A DNA stretch of 64,000 bases from Nocardia inohanensis NBRC 100128 (GCF_001612945.1 NZ_BDBK01000001.1:744001-808000), one strand, 5' to 3'. Shown: positions 49,711 through 58,426, counted from the stretch's first letter. Made by a program: numbers and translations. The notes: a model not told the origin generated them from the letters alone.

Positions 49711-50229
49711 ATGGTGACCGTGGCAGACCAGCCAGTAGACAAGAAGCCGGGTTTCAAGAAACTCGGTGCGCGGCACAAGGCGCGCCGCCGGGCCGTGGAC
49801 CTGCTCTTCGAGGCCGAGGCTCGCGATATCGATCCCGCCGACCTGCTCTCCGAGCGTGTCGCCCTCTCGGTGCGTGACGACTCGGTAGCCCCGGTCAGCC
49901 CCTACACCCGGGTCCTGGTCGAAGGCGTCGCCGACGATCTGGACCGGGTGGACGCCACCATCGAGGGATACCTCCAGGATTGGGCCCTGTCGCGGCTGCC
50001 CGCCGTCGACCGCGCCATCCTGCGGGTGGCGGTGTGGGAGTTGTTCCACGCCAACGACGTTCCCCCCGTGGTGGCCGTCGACGAAGCGGTGGAGCTCGCC
50101 AAGGAGCTGTCCACCGACGATTCCCCGTCGTTCATCAACGGCGTGCTGGGTCAGGTCGTGCAGGTGGCGCCGCAGGTGCGCGCCGCCGCCGCGGCCACCC
50201 GCGCCACGCCCGCGAGCGACGAGAAGTAA
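49711..50229 (+). CDS. nusB: transcription antitermination factor NusB
   Basis: 172 aa. All-helical RNA-binding protein: [20 protein letters not shown] at the N-terminus binds boxA, and [15 protein letters not shown] plus [27 protein letters not shown] are family signatures. Works with NusE in rRNA antitermination. ATG at 49711 or GTG at 49720 could start it. An Ala-rich tail extends past the fold. Confidence 0.95.
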   Translation: MVTVADQPVDKKPGFKKLGARHKARRRAVDLLFEAEARDIDPADLLSERVALSVRDDSVAPVSPYTRVLVEGVADDLDRVDATIEGYLQDWALSRLPAVDRAILRVAVWELFHANDVPPVVAVDEAVELAKELSTDDSPSFINGVLGQVVQVAPQVRAAAAATRATPASDEK

Positions 50230-50248
50230 TTCGAAGGAGAAGCGCAGG

Positions 50249-50506
50249 GTGCGCAAGTATTTGGTGATGGCCATGCGCACCCCGCGCTTCGACTCCTCCG
50301 TCGTCACTCCGCACAAGGAATGGCTGGAGGGTGTCCGCTCGAACGGACAGCTGGTGGAGACCGGCAAATTCACCGACGGCAGCGGCGGCGCGTACGTGAT
50401 CACCGCCGAATCCCTCGATGCCGCACGCGAACTCGTGCACACCGACCCGATTCATACCACGGGCGCTTCGGAACTCACCGTCTTCGAATGGGAGATCACC
50501 GGCTGA
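50249..50506 (+). CDS. YciI-like protein
   Basis: 85 aa. The ferredoxin-like fold of the YCII family shows KYLVMAMRTP, TPHKEWLEGVRSNGQLVETGKFTD and GGAYVITAESLDAARELVHTDPIHTTG with the conserved His/Asp pair. GTG start after GAAGGAG, 19 nt behind nusB, so it is likely in the efp-nusB run. Possible dehydrochlorinase-like or binding role; function unknown. Confidence 0.8.
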   Translation: MRKYLVMAMRTPRFDSSVVTPHKEWLEGVRSNGQLVETGKFTDGSGGAYVITAESLDAARELVHTDPIHTTGASELTVFEWEITG

Positions 50507-50866
50507 TCCGCCGGGCACCCGTCGCCACGCGCACTCTCAGCGCGAGCGCGTCGAACCAGCTCACAGGACGCGGCATCCATCAGCGATGCAGTCGCGGTGA
50601 CGGTGACGGTGGGGAAGCTACGCCGGCCCAGAAGTTGTATCGACCTGGAGCCACGCCTACCGGCAACAAGCTATGCAGGCGGAGAATCGACGCCCGAAGA
50701 GAAGCAATGCAGGTGGAGAAGCTACGCCCGTAGAAGATGCCCCATGCAGGCGGAGAACCTAGGCACGTAGAAGAAGCCCATGCAGGCGGAGAAGCTATGC
50801 CCGTAGACAGAGCTATGCGGGCCGAGAAGCTAGGCCGCCTAGTGAAGCTGCGCGGGCGGAGAAGCT
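50507..50866. other. 360-nt convergent intergenic region dominated by repeats
   Basis: Lies between the YciI-like gene and the end of the LuxR-type regulator gene. No coding frame is credible on either strand. Its right two-thirds is the ~35-bp tandem array described separately. The left part (50520-50670) contains one more diverged unit around GAAGCTACGCC (50617-50627) and no clear terminator. Confidence 0.6.
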
Positions 50867-50880
50867 CTACGCGGGCGGCA
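50673..50880. repeat. degenerate ~35-bp tandem repeat array, about six units
   Basis: Units begin ATGCAGGCGGAGAAGCTACG or close variants at about 50673, 50707, 50744, 50780, 50815 and 50848, so spacing is 33-37 bp. Each has the core GGCGGAGAAGCTA followed by a diverged CGCCCGTAGA-like half. Units are directly adjacent with no unique spacers, so this is not a CRISPR array. The last unit runs into the end of the LuxR-type gene. The spacing is not a strict multiple of 3, in keeping with non-coding DNA. Confidence 0.75.
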
Positions 50881-53800
50881 TGGAATCGTCGAGTTCGGCT
50901 AGCCGGTGCGCGATCCCGGCGCGTCCGGTGATGCCGAGCTTGCGCAGAATCCGGCCGAGATGATCTTCCACCGTGCGCGGGCTCAGGTACAGCCGGCTCG
51001 CGATCTCCTTGTTGCTGAGGCCCTGCGCGGCCAGGTCCGCGACCTCGCGTTCGCGACCGGTCAAGACCGTCGCGCCGCTGACCGGTCGCGACCCGGCCAG
51101 CCGTCGTTGCGCCGCCACCGCTTCGGCCACCAATTCGTGCGCCCCGATCGCCTTGAGTTCCGTCCGCGCCGCCGCGATGCGCGCCGTGGCCAGCCCGAAA
51201 TCGCCTTGCCGACCGGCCAATTGCGCGGCCAGCAGGAGCGCCTGGGCGCGCTGCACCGGCATCTCCGCGGCACTGTACGCATCGACCGCGGTCTGCGCCG
51301 CGACCGTGGCGGATTCGATATCGCCCAGCGCCGCATCGTATTCGGCGCGAGCATGGGCGGCAGCGGCCAACTGACCGGGTAGTCCGGATGCGCGGGCGCT
51401 CTCCTCCGCGCGCGCGACCAGCTCGGCCGCCTGCTCGGGGTGGCCGTGTGCGAGCGCCGCCCGCGCTCGCACCGCGAGTTCGGTCGGCCGCATCGGATGC
51501 CGGGTATCGGCCTGCGCCGCAATCGGGTTCGTGGTCTCGAGCCCGGTCTTGACGCCGTACTCGTCGAGTGCGGCCTCCACCACGCCGCGCCACCACCGCA
51601 TCACCGGCCGCGGCATGGCATCCACCGCTCGCCACCGTTCCAGCACCGCCGCCCGGGGCGCGGTCACCGCGAGCACCCGCAGTTCCACCGCCCCGGCCAG
51701 CGGTGGCACATCGTGATAGCCGAACTGCCCGGCGGTCTCGGCCGCATCCTCGGCCGCCGCCAGCGCTTCGGCGAACCGCCCCAGCTTGGCCAGCGAGTAC
51801 GCCTGCACCGTATGCAGTTCCGGCAGAATGAAGTTGCGCCCCCGCTGCCGGCTGACCCGGATCGCCCGCTCGATATGGGCCAGCCCGGTGCGCTGATCAT
51901 CGAGGAAGTAGCTCATCCACCCCAGTGCCGCGACCGCATGCACCCCGTCGAGCAGCTGACTGTCCGATAGCCGCGCGAATTCCTGCTCCGCCGAACGATA
52001 TTCGCGCCACGCCCTCGGGATATCGGAGGCAGTCAGCCGCCCCATACTCAGCAATGTCGTCGCGGCGGCCCGAATCGCCGGATCCCGCACCGCCCCCGAA
52101 GTGAACAGCGCCGCCACCCGCGCCGCCCCCTCGGCATCCCGGTTGTCCTGAATCTCGAGAATCGCCAATTCCAACTGCACCGCCGCTTGCCCGGCTATGG
52201 CAGCCGCACTCGGCTGTGCGCCATCCGCGAAAGCGGACGGGAACTCGCGCAGGTTGTTCGACGCTGAGGGCGGGGCGACGTAAGAATCGCTCACCGTTGT
52301 GCCGGGGATGGCCGCCGAGGAGTGGGCGGGGTGGGAGCCGCTCACGGACGTGGCGGGGATGGTCGCAGGGGAGTGGGCGGCGTGGGAGTCGCTCATCGAC
52401 GTGGCGGGGAGGACCTCGGGGGAAGGCGTGGCGGGGATGGTCGCAGGGGAGTGGGCGGCGTGGGAGTCGCTCATCGACGTGGCGGGGAGGACCTCGGGGG
52501 AAGGCGTGGCGGGGATGGACGCAGGGGAGTGGGCGGTGTGCGAGTCGCTCACGGATGCGGCGGGGACGGCCGCTGGGGAGGGGGTGGTGTGTGAGTCGCT
52601 CACCGACGTGGGCGGGACGATCGCCGCGGCGAGCAGGGCTCGGGCCCGGTCGGCGCGGCCGAGCACCCGCTCGCAGCGAGCTTGCAGCAGAGTCGCTTCG
52701 AGTCGCCGCGGACCTGGCTGAACGGCGAGGTCTTCGAGAATTCGGCGGGCGTCCTCGGCCGCGCCGGAGAGCAGCAGTGCCCGCCCGAGCAGTAGCCGTG
52801 CCGCATCGGCCGAGGCCGCTTGTGGTGCGGGGGATGGTGCGGCGCGCAGGGCGGCGGCGGCCCAGCGGGCGCTGGTCGCGGGCGCGGAGGCGAGGGCTTC
52901 CTCGGCGGCGTGCAGGAGTTCGGTGGCGGCGAGATCGTCTCGGCCGCAGAGCGAGTGCTCGAGGTGACGGGCGCGGTCGAGTAGCGGGGCGCCGACGTCA
53001 CGCAGGTGGGTGGCGGCGCGGCGGTGGGCGGCGGCGCGGGCGGCAGGGCCCAGCAGTCCGTAGGCGGCGGTACGGATCAGCGGGTGGCGGAACGCGATTC
53101 GGGTGTCGCGGGTGGTGAGCCAGCCGCGCCGGGTGAGTTCGTCGAGGGCGGGCGTGAGGGTCGCGACGTCGATATCGGCTGCGGCGCAGAGTAAGTCGAG
53201 ATCGGCGGTGGGGCCGCAGAGTGCGGCGGCCTGCGCGGTGCGCAGTTCGACGGCGGGTAATTGCGCGAGCTCGGCGCGGAGGGTGCGGTCCAAAGCCGCC
53301 GGCTCGGCATCGAGAGCGGGTGAATCGGCTTCGCGGGCAATCGCATTCGAATCCGCTTCGCGGGCAATGGCGTCGAGTTGCGCGAGGGAGTGGTCGGCGA
53401 GCAGTAGAAGATACAGCGGATTTCCGTGCGATGCCGCGAGCAGCCGATTTCGCCGGGCGGTGCTGAGCGTGGGCAGCAGGGCGGCGGTATCGGCGTCGGT
53501 CAGCGGCGGCACCGCAAGGTGTGCGACCGCGCCGCCCAGGGGCCGGAGCGCGGGGCCGAGCAGGGCGGGGAATTGCCCCTGCCGGTAGGCGAGTACCACC
53601 CGGGTGCGTGTTCCGGCGGATTGCCTCGAGAGCAGGGCGAGCACCCGAAGCGATGCGGTGTCGGCCCAGTGCAGGTCATCGACGATCAGGACGGCCGGGT
53701 GCAGCTCCAGCCTCGATCGGATGGTTCGGGCGATGGCACGCGGGTCCTCTTCCGGAACTCCGATGTGCGGCAAGGACGTAATGGGCACGCCGCCCGGCGT

Positions 53801-54085
53801 GTCTTCGGACTGGGCATCGATCGCTGGACCGGAGCCGCCCACGGGTGCGAGCTGTTCGAGCACATCCGTGACCAGCCGCAAGGGTGTGCCCTGCTCGAAT
53901 TCGGTGGCCGCGACGGCGATGACGCGGCGACGATCGGCAATGCGGCGCGCGAATTCGGCCAGCAGCCGGGTCTTTCCGATACCGGCCGGTCCCTCGACAA
54001 GCACGACGCGCGCCCCGCCCGGCTGCGTACAGGCCGCCTCCAGGCTGCTGAGCTGATGGTCGCGGCCGACGAATGCCTCGATCAC
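50867..54085 (-). CDS. large LuxR-family (LAL-type) ATP-binding regulator
   Basis: 1072 aa. N-terminal STAND-like AAA domain with Walker A EGPAGIGKTRLL at about 31-42 and Walker B AVLIVDDLHWAD near 132-143. A helical mid-region follows, then a low-complexity insert of Ser/His/Pro repeats (about 488-605), TPR-like helices, and a C-terminal LuxR HTH (LTGREREVADLAAQGLSNKEIASRLYLSPRTVEDHL) at about 1010-1065. LAL proteins activate transcription in response to ligand and ATP. GTG start after GAGAGGAG. Isolated; target unknown. Confidence 0.88.
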   Translation of the reverse strand: MIEAFVGRDHQLSSLEAACTQPGGARVVLVEGPAGIGKTRLLAEFARRIADRRRVIAVAATEFEQGTPLRLVTDVLEQLAPVGGSGPAIDAQSEDTPGGVPITSLPHIGVPEEDPRAIARTIRSRLELHPAVLIVDDLHWADTASLRVLALLSRQSAGTRTRVVLAYRQGQFPALLGPALRPLGGAVAHLAVPPLTDADTAALLPTLSTARRNRLLAASHGNPLYLLLLADHSLAQLDAIAREADSNAIAREADSPALDAEPAALDRTLRAELAQLPAVELRTAQAAALCGPTADLDLLCAAADIDVATLTPALDELTRRGWLTTRDTRIAFRHPLIRTAAYGLLGPAARAAAHRRAATHLRDVGAPLLDRARHLEHSLCGRDDLAATELLHAAEEALASAPATSARWAAAALRAAPSPAPQAASADAARLLLGRALLLSGAAEDARRILEDLAVQPGPRRLEATLLQARCERVLGRADRARALLAAAIVPPTSVSDSHTTPSPAAVPAASVSDSHTAHSPASIPATPSPEVLPATSMSDSHAAHSPATIPATPSPEVLPATSMSDSHAAHSPATIPATSVSGSHPAHSSAAIPGTTVSDSYVAPPSASNNLREFPSAFADGAQPSAAAIAGQAAVQLELAILEIQDNRDAEGAARVAALFTSGAVRDPAIRAAATTLLSMGRLTASDIPRAWREYRSAEQEFARLSDSQLLDGVHAVAALGWMSYFLDDQRTGLAHIERAIRVSRQRGRNFILPELHTVQAYSLAKLGRFAEALAAAEDAAETAGQFGYHDVPPLAGAVELRVLAVTAPRAAVLERWRAVDAMPRPVMRWWRGVVEAALDEYGVKTGLETTNPIAAQADTRHPMRPTELAVRARAALAHGHPEQAAELVARAEESARASGLPGQLAAAAHARAEYDAALGDIESATVAAQTAVDAYSAAEMPVQRAQALLLAAQLAGRQGDFGLATARIAAARTELKAIGAHELVAEAVAAQRRLAGSRPVSGATVLTGREREVADLAAQGLSNKEIASRLYLSPRTVEDHLGRILRKLGITGRAGIAHRLAELDDSMPPA
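52355..52594. repeat. in-frame 78-bp tandem repeat inside the LuxR-type gene
   Basis: A 78-bp unit (26 codons) recurs with period 78 at 52361, 52439 and 52517 (plus-strand GGTCGCAGGGGAGTGGGCGG or a close variant). The first two copies are nearly identical and the third is diverged. In protein it encodes copies of SMSDSHAAHSPATIPAT separated by PSPEVLPAT. Shorter relatives flank it (52270-52355, 52594-52620). The period is a multiple of 3, so the frame is kept and length could vary between strains. Confidence 0.85.
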
Positions 54086-54240
54086 GCACTCCTCTCCGTG
54101 CGGGATGGTAGCTGGAGCCTATCCGTGGGCGATTCGTCCCGATTTTCCGGGATATCCCGTGGTTTCACGGATGCTCCCCGCCGCCGTCCACGGTTGGGTG
54201 ATGAAGCCGATTCGGGCAAATCACAAGCAAAGGGAGTTCG

Positions 54241-54789
54241 GTGACAGCGATGCAGGTGAAGGTGGATGCGCGCGGGAAGTCGTGGCGTCTGCCGCTGGCG
54301 GTGGCGGCGTGCGCGCTGGCCCTGACCGGGTGCTCGGCGATCGAGAAGGGTACGCAGGCGGTCAAGGACGCCGGCAAATCCGACACCGGTCGCGCGAAGG
54401 TCGGTGACTGCATCAACGTCATCAAGGGATCGATGTTCGATTCGAAGACCGAACCGGTCGATTGCGCCTCGGCGAAGGCGGTCTACCAGGTGGCGAAGGT
54501 ATTCGACAGCAAGGCCGACTGCGCCGCCGACTACACCTCCTACGAGGAGACGCTCAACGGCGGCACCACCGCGTTCCTGTGCCTGGCCCCCAATTTCCAG
54601 CAGGGCGCCTGCTACCACGAGAGCATGCTGACCGGATATCAGTTCGCCGATTGCGCCTCCACCGAGGCGAGTTTCCGTGTGCTGGAACGCTTCGACGGTC
54701 AATCCGACGAGAACCTGTGTGGCGCGGACACCAACAGCGTGATCACCCTGTCGGATCGCCCCACCACTTTCTGCCTGGGCAAGCCGTAG
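54241..54789 (+). CDS. LppU-like lipoprotein
   Basis: 182 aa from GTG with AGGGAG upstream; ATG at 54250 is an alternative. A signal peptide ends in the lipobox LALTGC (Cys31). The mature domain has eight further cysteines (for example VGDCINV, PVDCASAKAVYQV, ADCAADY and FLCLAPNF), as in LppU-family proteins of mycobacteria, which bear disulfide-stabilised repeats. Extracytoplasmic and membrane-anchored. Function unknown. Confidence 0.8.
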   Translation: MTAMQVKVDARGKSWRLPLAVAACALALTGCSAIEKGTQAVKDAGKSDTGRAKVGDCINVIKGSMFDSKTEPVDCASAKAVYQVAKVFDSKADCAADYTSYEETLNGGTTAFLCLAPNFQQGACYHESMLTGYQFADCASTEASFRVLERFDGQSDENLCGADTNSVITLSDRPTTFCLGKP

Positions 54790-54799
54790 CGCGGATGCC

Positions 54800-54823
54800 G
54801 GCGCGGGCGACCCCGCCCGCGCC
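54800..54823. terminator. bidirectional hairpin
   Basis: GGCGCGGGCG and CGCCCGCGCC form a perfect 10-bp stem with loop ACCC, between the stop codons of the LppU-like gene and the convergent oxidoreductase gene. Confidence 0.65.
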
Positions 54824-54828
54824 TTCGG

Positions 54829-55797
54829 TCAGGGTCGCAAGACGAGGGTGCCGAGCGCGGCTCGCTGGTCCAGCCGCCGATGGGCCTGCGCCGCCTGCTC
54901 GAGCGGCAGCACCTGATCGGCCAGCACGGTGATCGCGCCCGTCGCCGCCCGCTCCAGCACCGCCGCCCGGGCCGCCGCGACCCCGGCCAGCCACGCCGGT
55001 CCGGCGCAGCCGATCAGCGTCAGTCCGCGCCCGATCAGATCCATGGCGCTGATCTGCGCGGGCGCGCCCGACAGCCAGCCGTAGCTGAGCATCCGCCCTT
55101 GCACCGGCGTCATGAAATCCAAAAGCGCCGCGGCGGATTCGCCGCCGATCGAATCGAACACCACGTCCACGGTCGTGCCCGCGAGCAGTTCACCCAGCCG
55201 TCGCGGCCAGTCCGACGCCCGGTGATCGATCACCTCGTCGGCCCCCAATTCCCGTGCCCGCTCACCCTTCTCGGGCCCGCCCGCCGTGGCGATGACCCGG
55301 GCCGCCCCGAACTCCTTGGCCAACTGCACCAGATATCCGCCGATCCCGGTGCCCCCGGCCTCGATCAGCACGGTCTCGGTACCGGTCAAGCTCGCGCGTT
55401 CCAGCAGCGGCAAGGCCACCGATCCGCTCATGCCGACCGCCGCCGCGTCGACCGCGGACAACCCCTCGGGCACCGCGACGATCGAGTCGGCGGGGGTGCT
55501 CACCTGTTCGGCGTAGGTGCCGAAGGTATTGCTGCTCAGCAGAACTCGCTGCCCGATCGTCGCCGGATCCGCGCCCTCGCCGACCTCGGTCACGATCCCC
55601 ACCGCCTGCGTGCCGAAGACGAACGGCTTCTCCAAGGGAATGGGGAACATACCGGACCGCAACATGGTCTCGGGGTACAGCACCGGAATCGCTTCCGTCC
55701 GCACCAGCACTTCTCCGGCCCGCGGTCGTGGCGCGGGCACGTCGCCCGGCACCAGGACTTCGGGTCCGCCGGTCGCGGTCAATAGGATTGCTCGCAT
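54829..55797 (-). CDS. zinc-independent quinone oxidoreductase (MDR family)
   Basis: 322 aa. GroES-like N-terminal domain (GEVLVRTEAIPVLYPETMLRSG), then a Rossmann domain with AGGTGIGGYLVQLAKEFGA binding NADPH. No structural or catalytic zinc cysteines, as in the quinone reductase/zeta-crystallin group. FVFGTQAVGIVTEVGEG is the usual domain junction. It is divergent from a TetR gene with two matching palindromes between, so it is probably repressed by that regulator. Substrate unknown, likely a quinone or enone. Confidence 0.85.
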   Translation of the reverse strand: MRAILLTATGGPEVLVPGDVPAPRPRAGEVLVRTEAIPVLYPETMLRSGMFPIPLEKPFVFGTQAVGIVTEVGEGADPATIGQRVLLSSNTFGTYAEQVSTPADSIVAVPEGLSAVDAAAVGMSGSVALPLLERASLTGTETVLIEAGGTGIGGYLVQLAKEFGAARVIATAGGPEKGERARELGADEVIDHRASDWPRRLGELLAGTTVDVVFDSIGGESAAALLDFMTPVQGRMLSYGWLSGAPAQISAMDLIGRGLTLIGCAGPAWLAGVAAARAAVLERAATGAITVLADQVLPLEQAAQAHRRLDQRAALGTLVLRP

Positions 55798-55813
55798 CGA
55801 AAAACCTCATAAG

Positions 55814-55828
55814 TTGACTGACGGTCAA
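55814..55828. promoter_or_regulatory. TetR operator 1
   Basis: TTGACTGACGGTCAA is an inverted repeat (TTGAC/GTCAA) in the divergent oxidoreductase-TetR promoter, 17 nt from the oxidoreductase start. It pairs with a second copy 33 bp away. Confidence 0.65.
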
Positions 55829-55846
55829 GATGTGCACGCCAACATA

Positions 55847-55861
55847 TTGACCGCCGGTCAA
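55847..55861. promoter_or_regulatory. TetR operator 2
   Basis: TTGACCGCCGGTCAA has perfect 6-bp arms (TTGACC/GGTCAA) and lies 22 nt upstream of the TetR ATG. Centre-to-centre spacing to operator 1 is 33 bp, about three helical turns, so two dimers could sit on the same face. Confidence 0.7.
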
Positions 55862-55882
55862 GTTGTCAACGAAAGTGGTGGA

Positions 55883-56464
55883 ATGGACCGCCCCAAGGAA
55901 CGCGCCGACGCGGCCCGCAATCGCCAGGCAATCCTGCTGGCCACGCGTGCGCTGCTGATGGAACACGGCGCCGAAGCGGTCACCATGGACCGCATAGCGG
56001 CCGCCGCCGGAGTCGCCAAAGGCACACTGTTCAGCCGTTTCGGCAGCCGCGCGGGCCTGCTCTACGAGCTCATCGCCGAGGGTGCGTTCGCCCTGATGGA
56101 GGCGGTGAAATCGGGCCCGCCCCCACTCGGCCCCGGCGCTCCCGCCAGCGAGCGCCTACTCGCCTACTTCGACGCCATGACCCGCCTGATCGCCGACGAC
56201 GTCGAGTTGGTCGTCGCCTATCAGGCAATTCCCCCGCATCCCCAGCAGGCGGAACTGCACGCCTTCTGGTCGAACCACATCACGACCCTGCTCCGCGAGG
56301 CTCGCCCCGACCTCGACGCCGATACGGTCGGCGCACTACTGCTGGCCCCGCTCGGCGGTGAACTGGTCCCGCGCATGGTGCGGGCGGGGGAGAAGGACCG
56401 GCTCCTCGCGGGCGTGCGCGAACTCGTGGAATCGGTGCTCCGGCAACCGGATCAGCCGGAATAG
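55883..56464 (+). CDS. TetR/AcrR family repressor
   Basis: 193 aa. The N-terminal HTH (RQAILLATRALLMEHGAEAVTMDRIAAAAGVAKGTLFSRFGSRAGLL, residues ~14-60) is a canonical TetR DNA-binding domain. The C-terminal ligand-binding domain is helical and of normal length. Divergent from the quinone oxidoreductase gene, with two TTGACn-type palindromes in the gap, implying control of both genes. The inducer is unknown. ATG at 55883. Confidence 0.9.
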   Translation: MDRPKERADAARNRQAILLATRALLMEHGAEAVTMDRIAAAAGVAKGTLFSRFGSRAGLLYELIAEGAFALMEAVKSGPPPLGPGAPASERLLAYFDAMTRLIADDVELVVAYQAIPPHPQQAELHAFWSNHITTLLREARPDLDADTVGALLLAPLGGELVPRMVRAGEKDRLLAGVRELVESVLRQPDQPE

Positions 56465-56495
56465 TCGCCGCCCGAAACGCGTCGCCGGATGCGCG

Positions 56496-56897
56496 TCAGC
56501 GCTCCGCGGCGTCGTAGGCCGTGCGGGCCGAAACGACCTCTTCGATATGGGTTTCCGCCCATGCCTTGATGGCCTGCACCACCGGCAGCAGACTGCGGCC
56601 GAGCGGGGTGAGTTCGTAGTCGACGCGGACCGGGACCGAGGGGGTGACGGTCCGGGTGACCAAGCCGTCGCGTTCGAGGGTGCGCAGGGTTTGGGTGAGC
56701 ATTTTCTGGCTGACGCCCGCGACCCTGCGGGACAGGTCGCCGTAGCGTTGCGGGCCGTCGGCGAGCGCATTGAGCAAAAGGCTGACCCACTTGTCGCTGA
56801 TGCGGTCGAGGAGTTGGCGGGCGGGGCACTCGGCGAGGTAGGCGTCGTAGGCCCGGCGGGCCTCCAGGCGTTGCTGCGCCGCGGTTTTGGTGGCCAT
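56496..56897 (-). CDS. HxlR-family winged-helix regulator
   Basis: 133 aa from ATG ([33 protein letters not shown]). Signatures [48 protein letters not shown] and [19 protein letters not shown] define the MarR/HxlR fold; a single Cys24 near the N-terminus (ECPAR) sits where redox- or aldehyde-sensing HxlR proteins carry theirs. Divergent from an oxidoreductase gene that it probably controls. Confidence 0.9.
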   Translation of the reverse strand: MATKTAAQQRLEARRAYDAYLAECPARQLLDRISDKWVSLLLNALADGPQRYGDLSRRVAGVSQKMLTQTLRTLERDGLVTRTVTPSVPVRVDYELTPLGRSLLPVVQAIKAWAETHIEEVVSARTAYDAAER

Positions 56898-57009
56898 GGC
56901 TCTCCCGGTCGTGCGATACGCACTCCGAGGTGCGTACTTCCCGGCAGAGAGTAACACTCCCTAGGTTCGTCTCTGGAAGCGAGAAGTCGCACAGCAGAGG
57001 AGAGTTCAC

Positions 57010-58266
57010 ATGCGCGCCGTCATCGTTCGCAGCTTCGGCGGACCGGAGGTGCTGGAGATCGCGGAGGTTCCGGTACCTGTCCCCGGGCCCGGACAGGTCC
57101 GCATCCGGGTCACCGCCGCCACCGTCAACCCGGTGGATCTGCACACCCGCTCGGGCGGCCTGACCGCTGCCGGTTTGCTCCCCGCTCGCGATGTGATCGG
57201 CATCGGCTGGGATGTGGCGGGCGTCATCGACGAGATCGGCCCGGGCGTAGCGGGATTCGGATCCGGCGGGCCGACTTCGGGCACACCGGATTCGGGTGAG
57301 CCGGGTTCGGTCGGGCCGGATTCAGGTGGACTGGGTTCGGTCGGGCCGGATTCAGGCGAGCAGGGTTCGGCCGGGCCCGATTCGGACACGCTGAGTTCGG
57401 CGGGGTCGGATTCGGACATGCTGAGTTCGGCGGGGTCGGATTCGGGCACGCTGACCTCGGCCGGGCCGGATTCGGACATGCTGAGCTCGGCCCCCGGGCC
57501 GGATTCGGGCATGCCGCGTTCCTATCTCGTCCCAGCTGCGGGTCCGGCGGGCGGAATCGCATCGGATGCTGAGAGGTTCGCGCTGGGCGACGCGGTGATC
57601 GGGCTATCCGATCGGTTGGATGTGCCGCTGGGTGCGCAGGCCGATTACGTGGTGCTGGATGCCGCTGCGGTTGCGCGAGCCCCGCGCACCTGGTCCGCGG
57701 TCGAGGCGGCGACCTTGCCGTTGAACGGTCTCACCGCCGCGCAGTCGCTGGACCTGCTCGGTCTCGAACCCGGCCGGACCGTTCTGATCACCGGCGCGGC
57801 GGGCGCGGTGGGCGGGTTCGCGGTGGAACTCGCGGTGGCGCGGGGGCTGCGGGTGGTCGCGACCGCGGGAGCCGCGGATGCGGATACGGTGCGATCGCTC
57901 GGTGCGGAGTTCTTCGTGCCGCGTGGTGAGCGGCTCGGTGAAGCGGTGCGCGCGCTCGTTCCGGGCGGGGTGGACGGCGCGGTGGACGCGGCCGTGCTCG
58001 GTGCCGAGGCGCTCGACGCGGTCCGCAATCGGGGAGCGTTCGCGGCCGTCGTCGGCGGCGCGGAACCGGTTGGTTTGCGGGGAATTCGGGTGCAGAACAC
58101 CTGGATTCGCGCCGACGGCCACCAACTCGCCGAGCTGGTCCGCTTGGCGGACACCGGCGCACTCACCCCGCGCGTCGCCGACACCCTGCCCCTGGACCGG
58201 GTCGCCGAAGCACACAAGCGACTCGCCGAAGGCGGCCTCCGCGGCCGAATCGTCCTCGCGCCCTAA
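57010..58266 (+). CDS. MDR-family NADP oxidoreductase with inserted 10-residue repeats
   Basis: 418 aa, about 100 longer than its family. The GroES-like domain starts MRAVIVRSFGGPEVLEIAEVP and the usual sequence GVxxFxxGDxVxGL is split: VAGF ends at residue ~83 and FALGDAVIGLSD resumes at ~190. The insert (about 84-188) is Gly/Ser/Asp-rich with seven 10-11-residue repeats of the type SSAGPDSDML. The Rossmann motif GAAGAVGGFAVELAVARG follows. Divergent from HxlR. It may reduce a quinone or enone. The insert sits in a surface loop by family analogy, so activity need not be lost. Confidence 0.85.
   Translation: MRAVIVRSFGGPEVLEIAEVPVPVPGPGQVRIRVTAATVNPVDLHTRSGGLTAAGLLPARDVIGIGWDVAGVIDEIGPGVAGFGSGGPTSGTPDSGEPGSVGPDSGGLGSVGPDSGEQGSAGPDSDTLSSAGSDSDMLSSAGSDSGTLTSAGPDSDMLSSAPGPDSGMPRSYLVPAAGPAGGIASDAERFALGDAVIGLSDRLDVPLGAQADYVVLDAAAVARAPRTWSAVEAATLPLNGLTAAQSLDLLGLEPGRTVLITGAAGAVGGFAVELAVARGLRVVATAGAADADTVRSLGAEFFVPRGERLGEAVRALVPGGVDGAVDAAVLGAEALDAVRNRGAFAAVVGGAEPVGLRGIRVQNTWIRADGHQLAELVRLADTGALTPRVADTLPLDRVAEAHKRLAEGGLRGRIVLAP
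57301..57513 (+). repeat. 30-bp in-frame tandem repeats
   Basis: Seven consecutive units begin at 57301, 57331, 57361, 57391, 57421, 57451 and 57481; the last is 33 bp. The unit is of the form CTGAGTTCGGCGGGGTCGGA followed by TTCGGACATG. Each encodes ten residues (LSSAGSDSDM-like). More diverged half-units lie upstream at 57265-57300. All unit lengths are multiples of 3. Confidence 0.9.
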
Positions 58267-58389
58267 CCGACCCGCGGTCACACCCCATTTCCCCGCCGGC
58301 GGGCGCCGTGGCGCCGCCCGAGAGTACCTCCGCCGTGCCGCCGCCCCGTGCGATCGACCGTTCACCGGCGACGATGCGCCGAGTGGGAC

Positions 58390-58426
58390 ATGGTTGCGGC
58401 CGCCACTCGCGAAATGCCGCAACCAT
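58390..58426. terminator. inverted repeat between convergent genes
   Basis: ATGGTTGCGGC (58390-58400) and GCCGCAACCAT (58416-58426) pair perfectly over 11 bp with a 15-nt loop. It lies in the 246-nt gap between the oxidoreductase and Nudix genes, which otherwise shows nothing recognisable. Possible terminator. Confidence 0.4.

Noticed and set aside
50673..50880. CRISPR array
   Set aside because: Repeats are contiguous, degenerate and have no unique spacers; no cas genes nearby.
50507..51635. longer minus-strand frame through the tandem repeats
   Set aside because: It is in a different frame from the LuxR-type gene; its Arg/Gly product and the variable 33-37-bp spacing do not support coding.
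52299..52721. plus-strand Gly/Trp-rich repeat protein
   Set aside because: It is the antisense reading of the Ser/His/Pro repeat in the LuxR-type gene.
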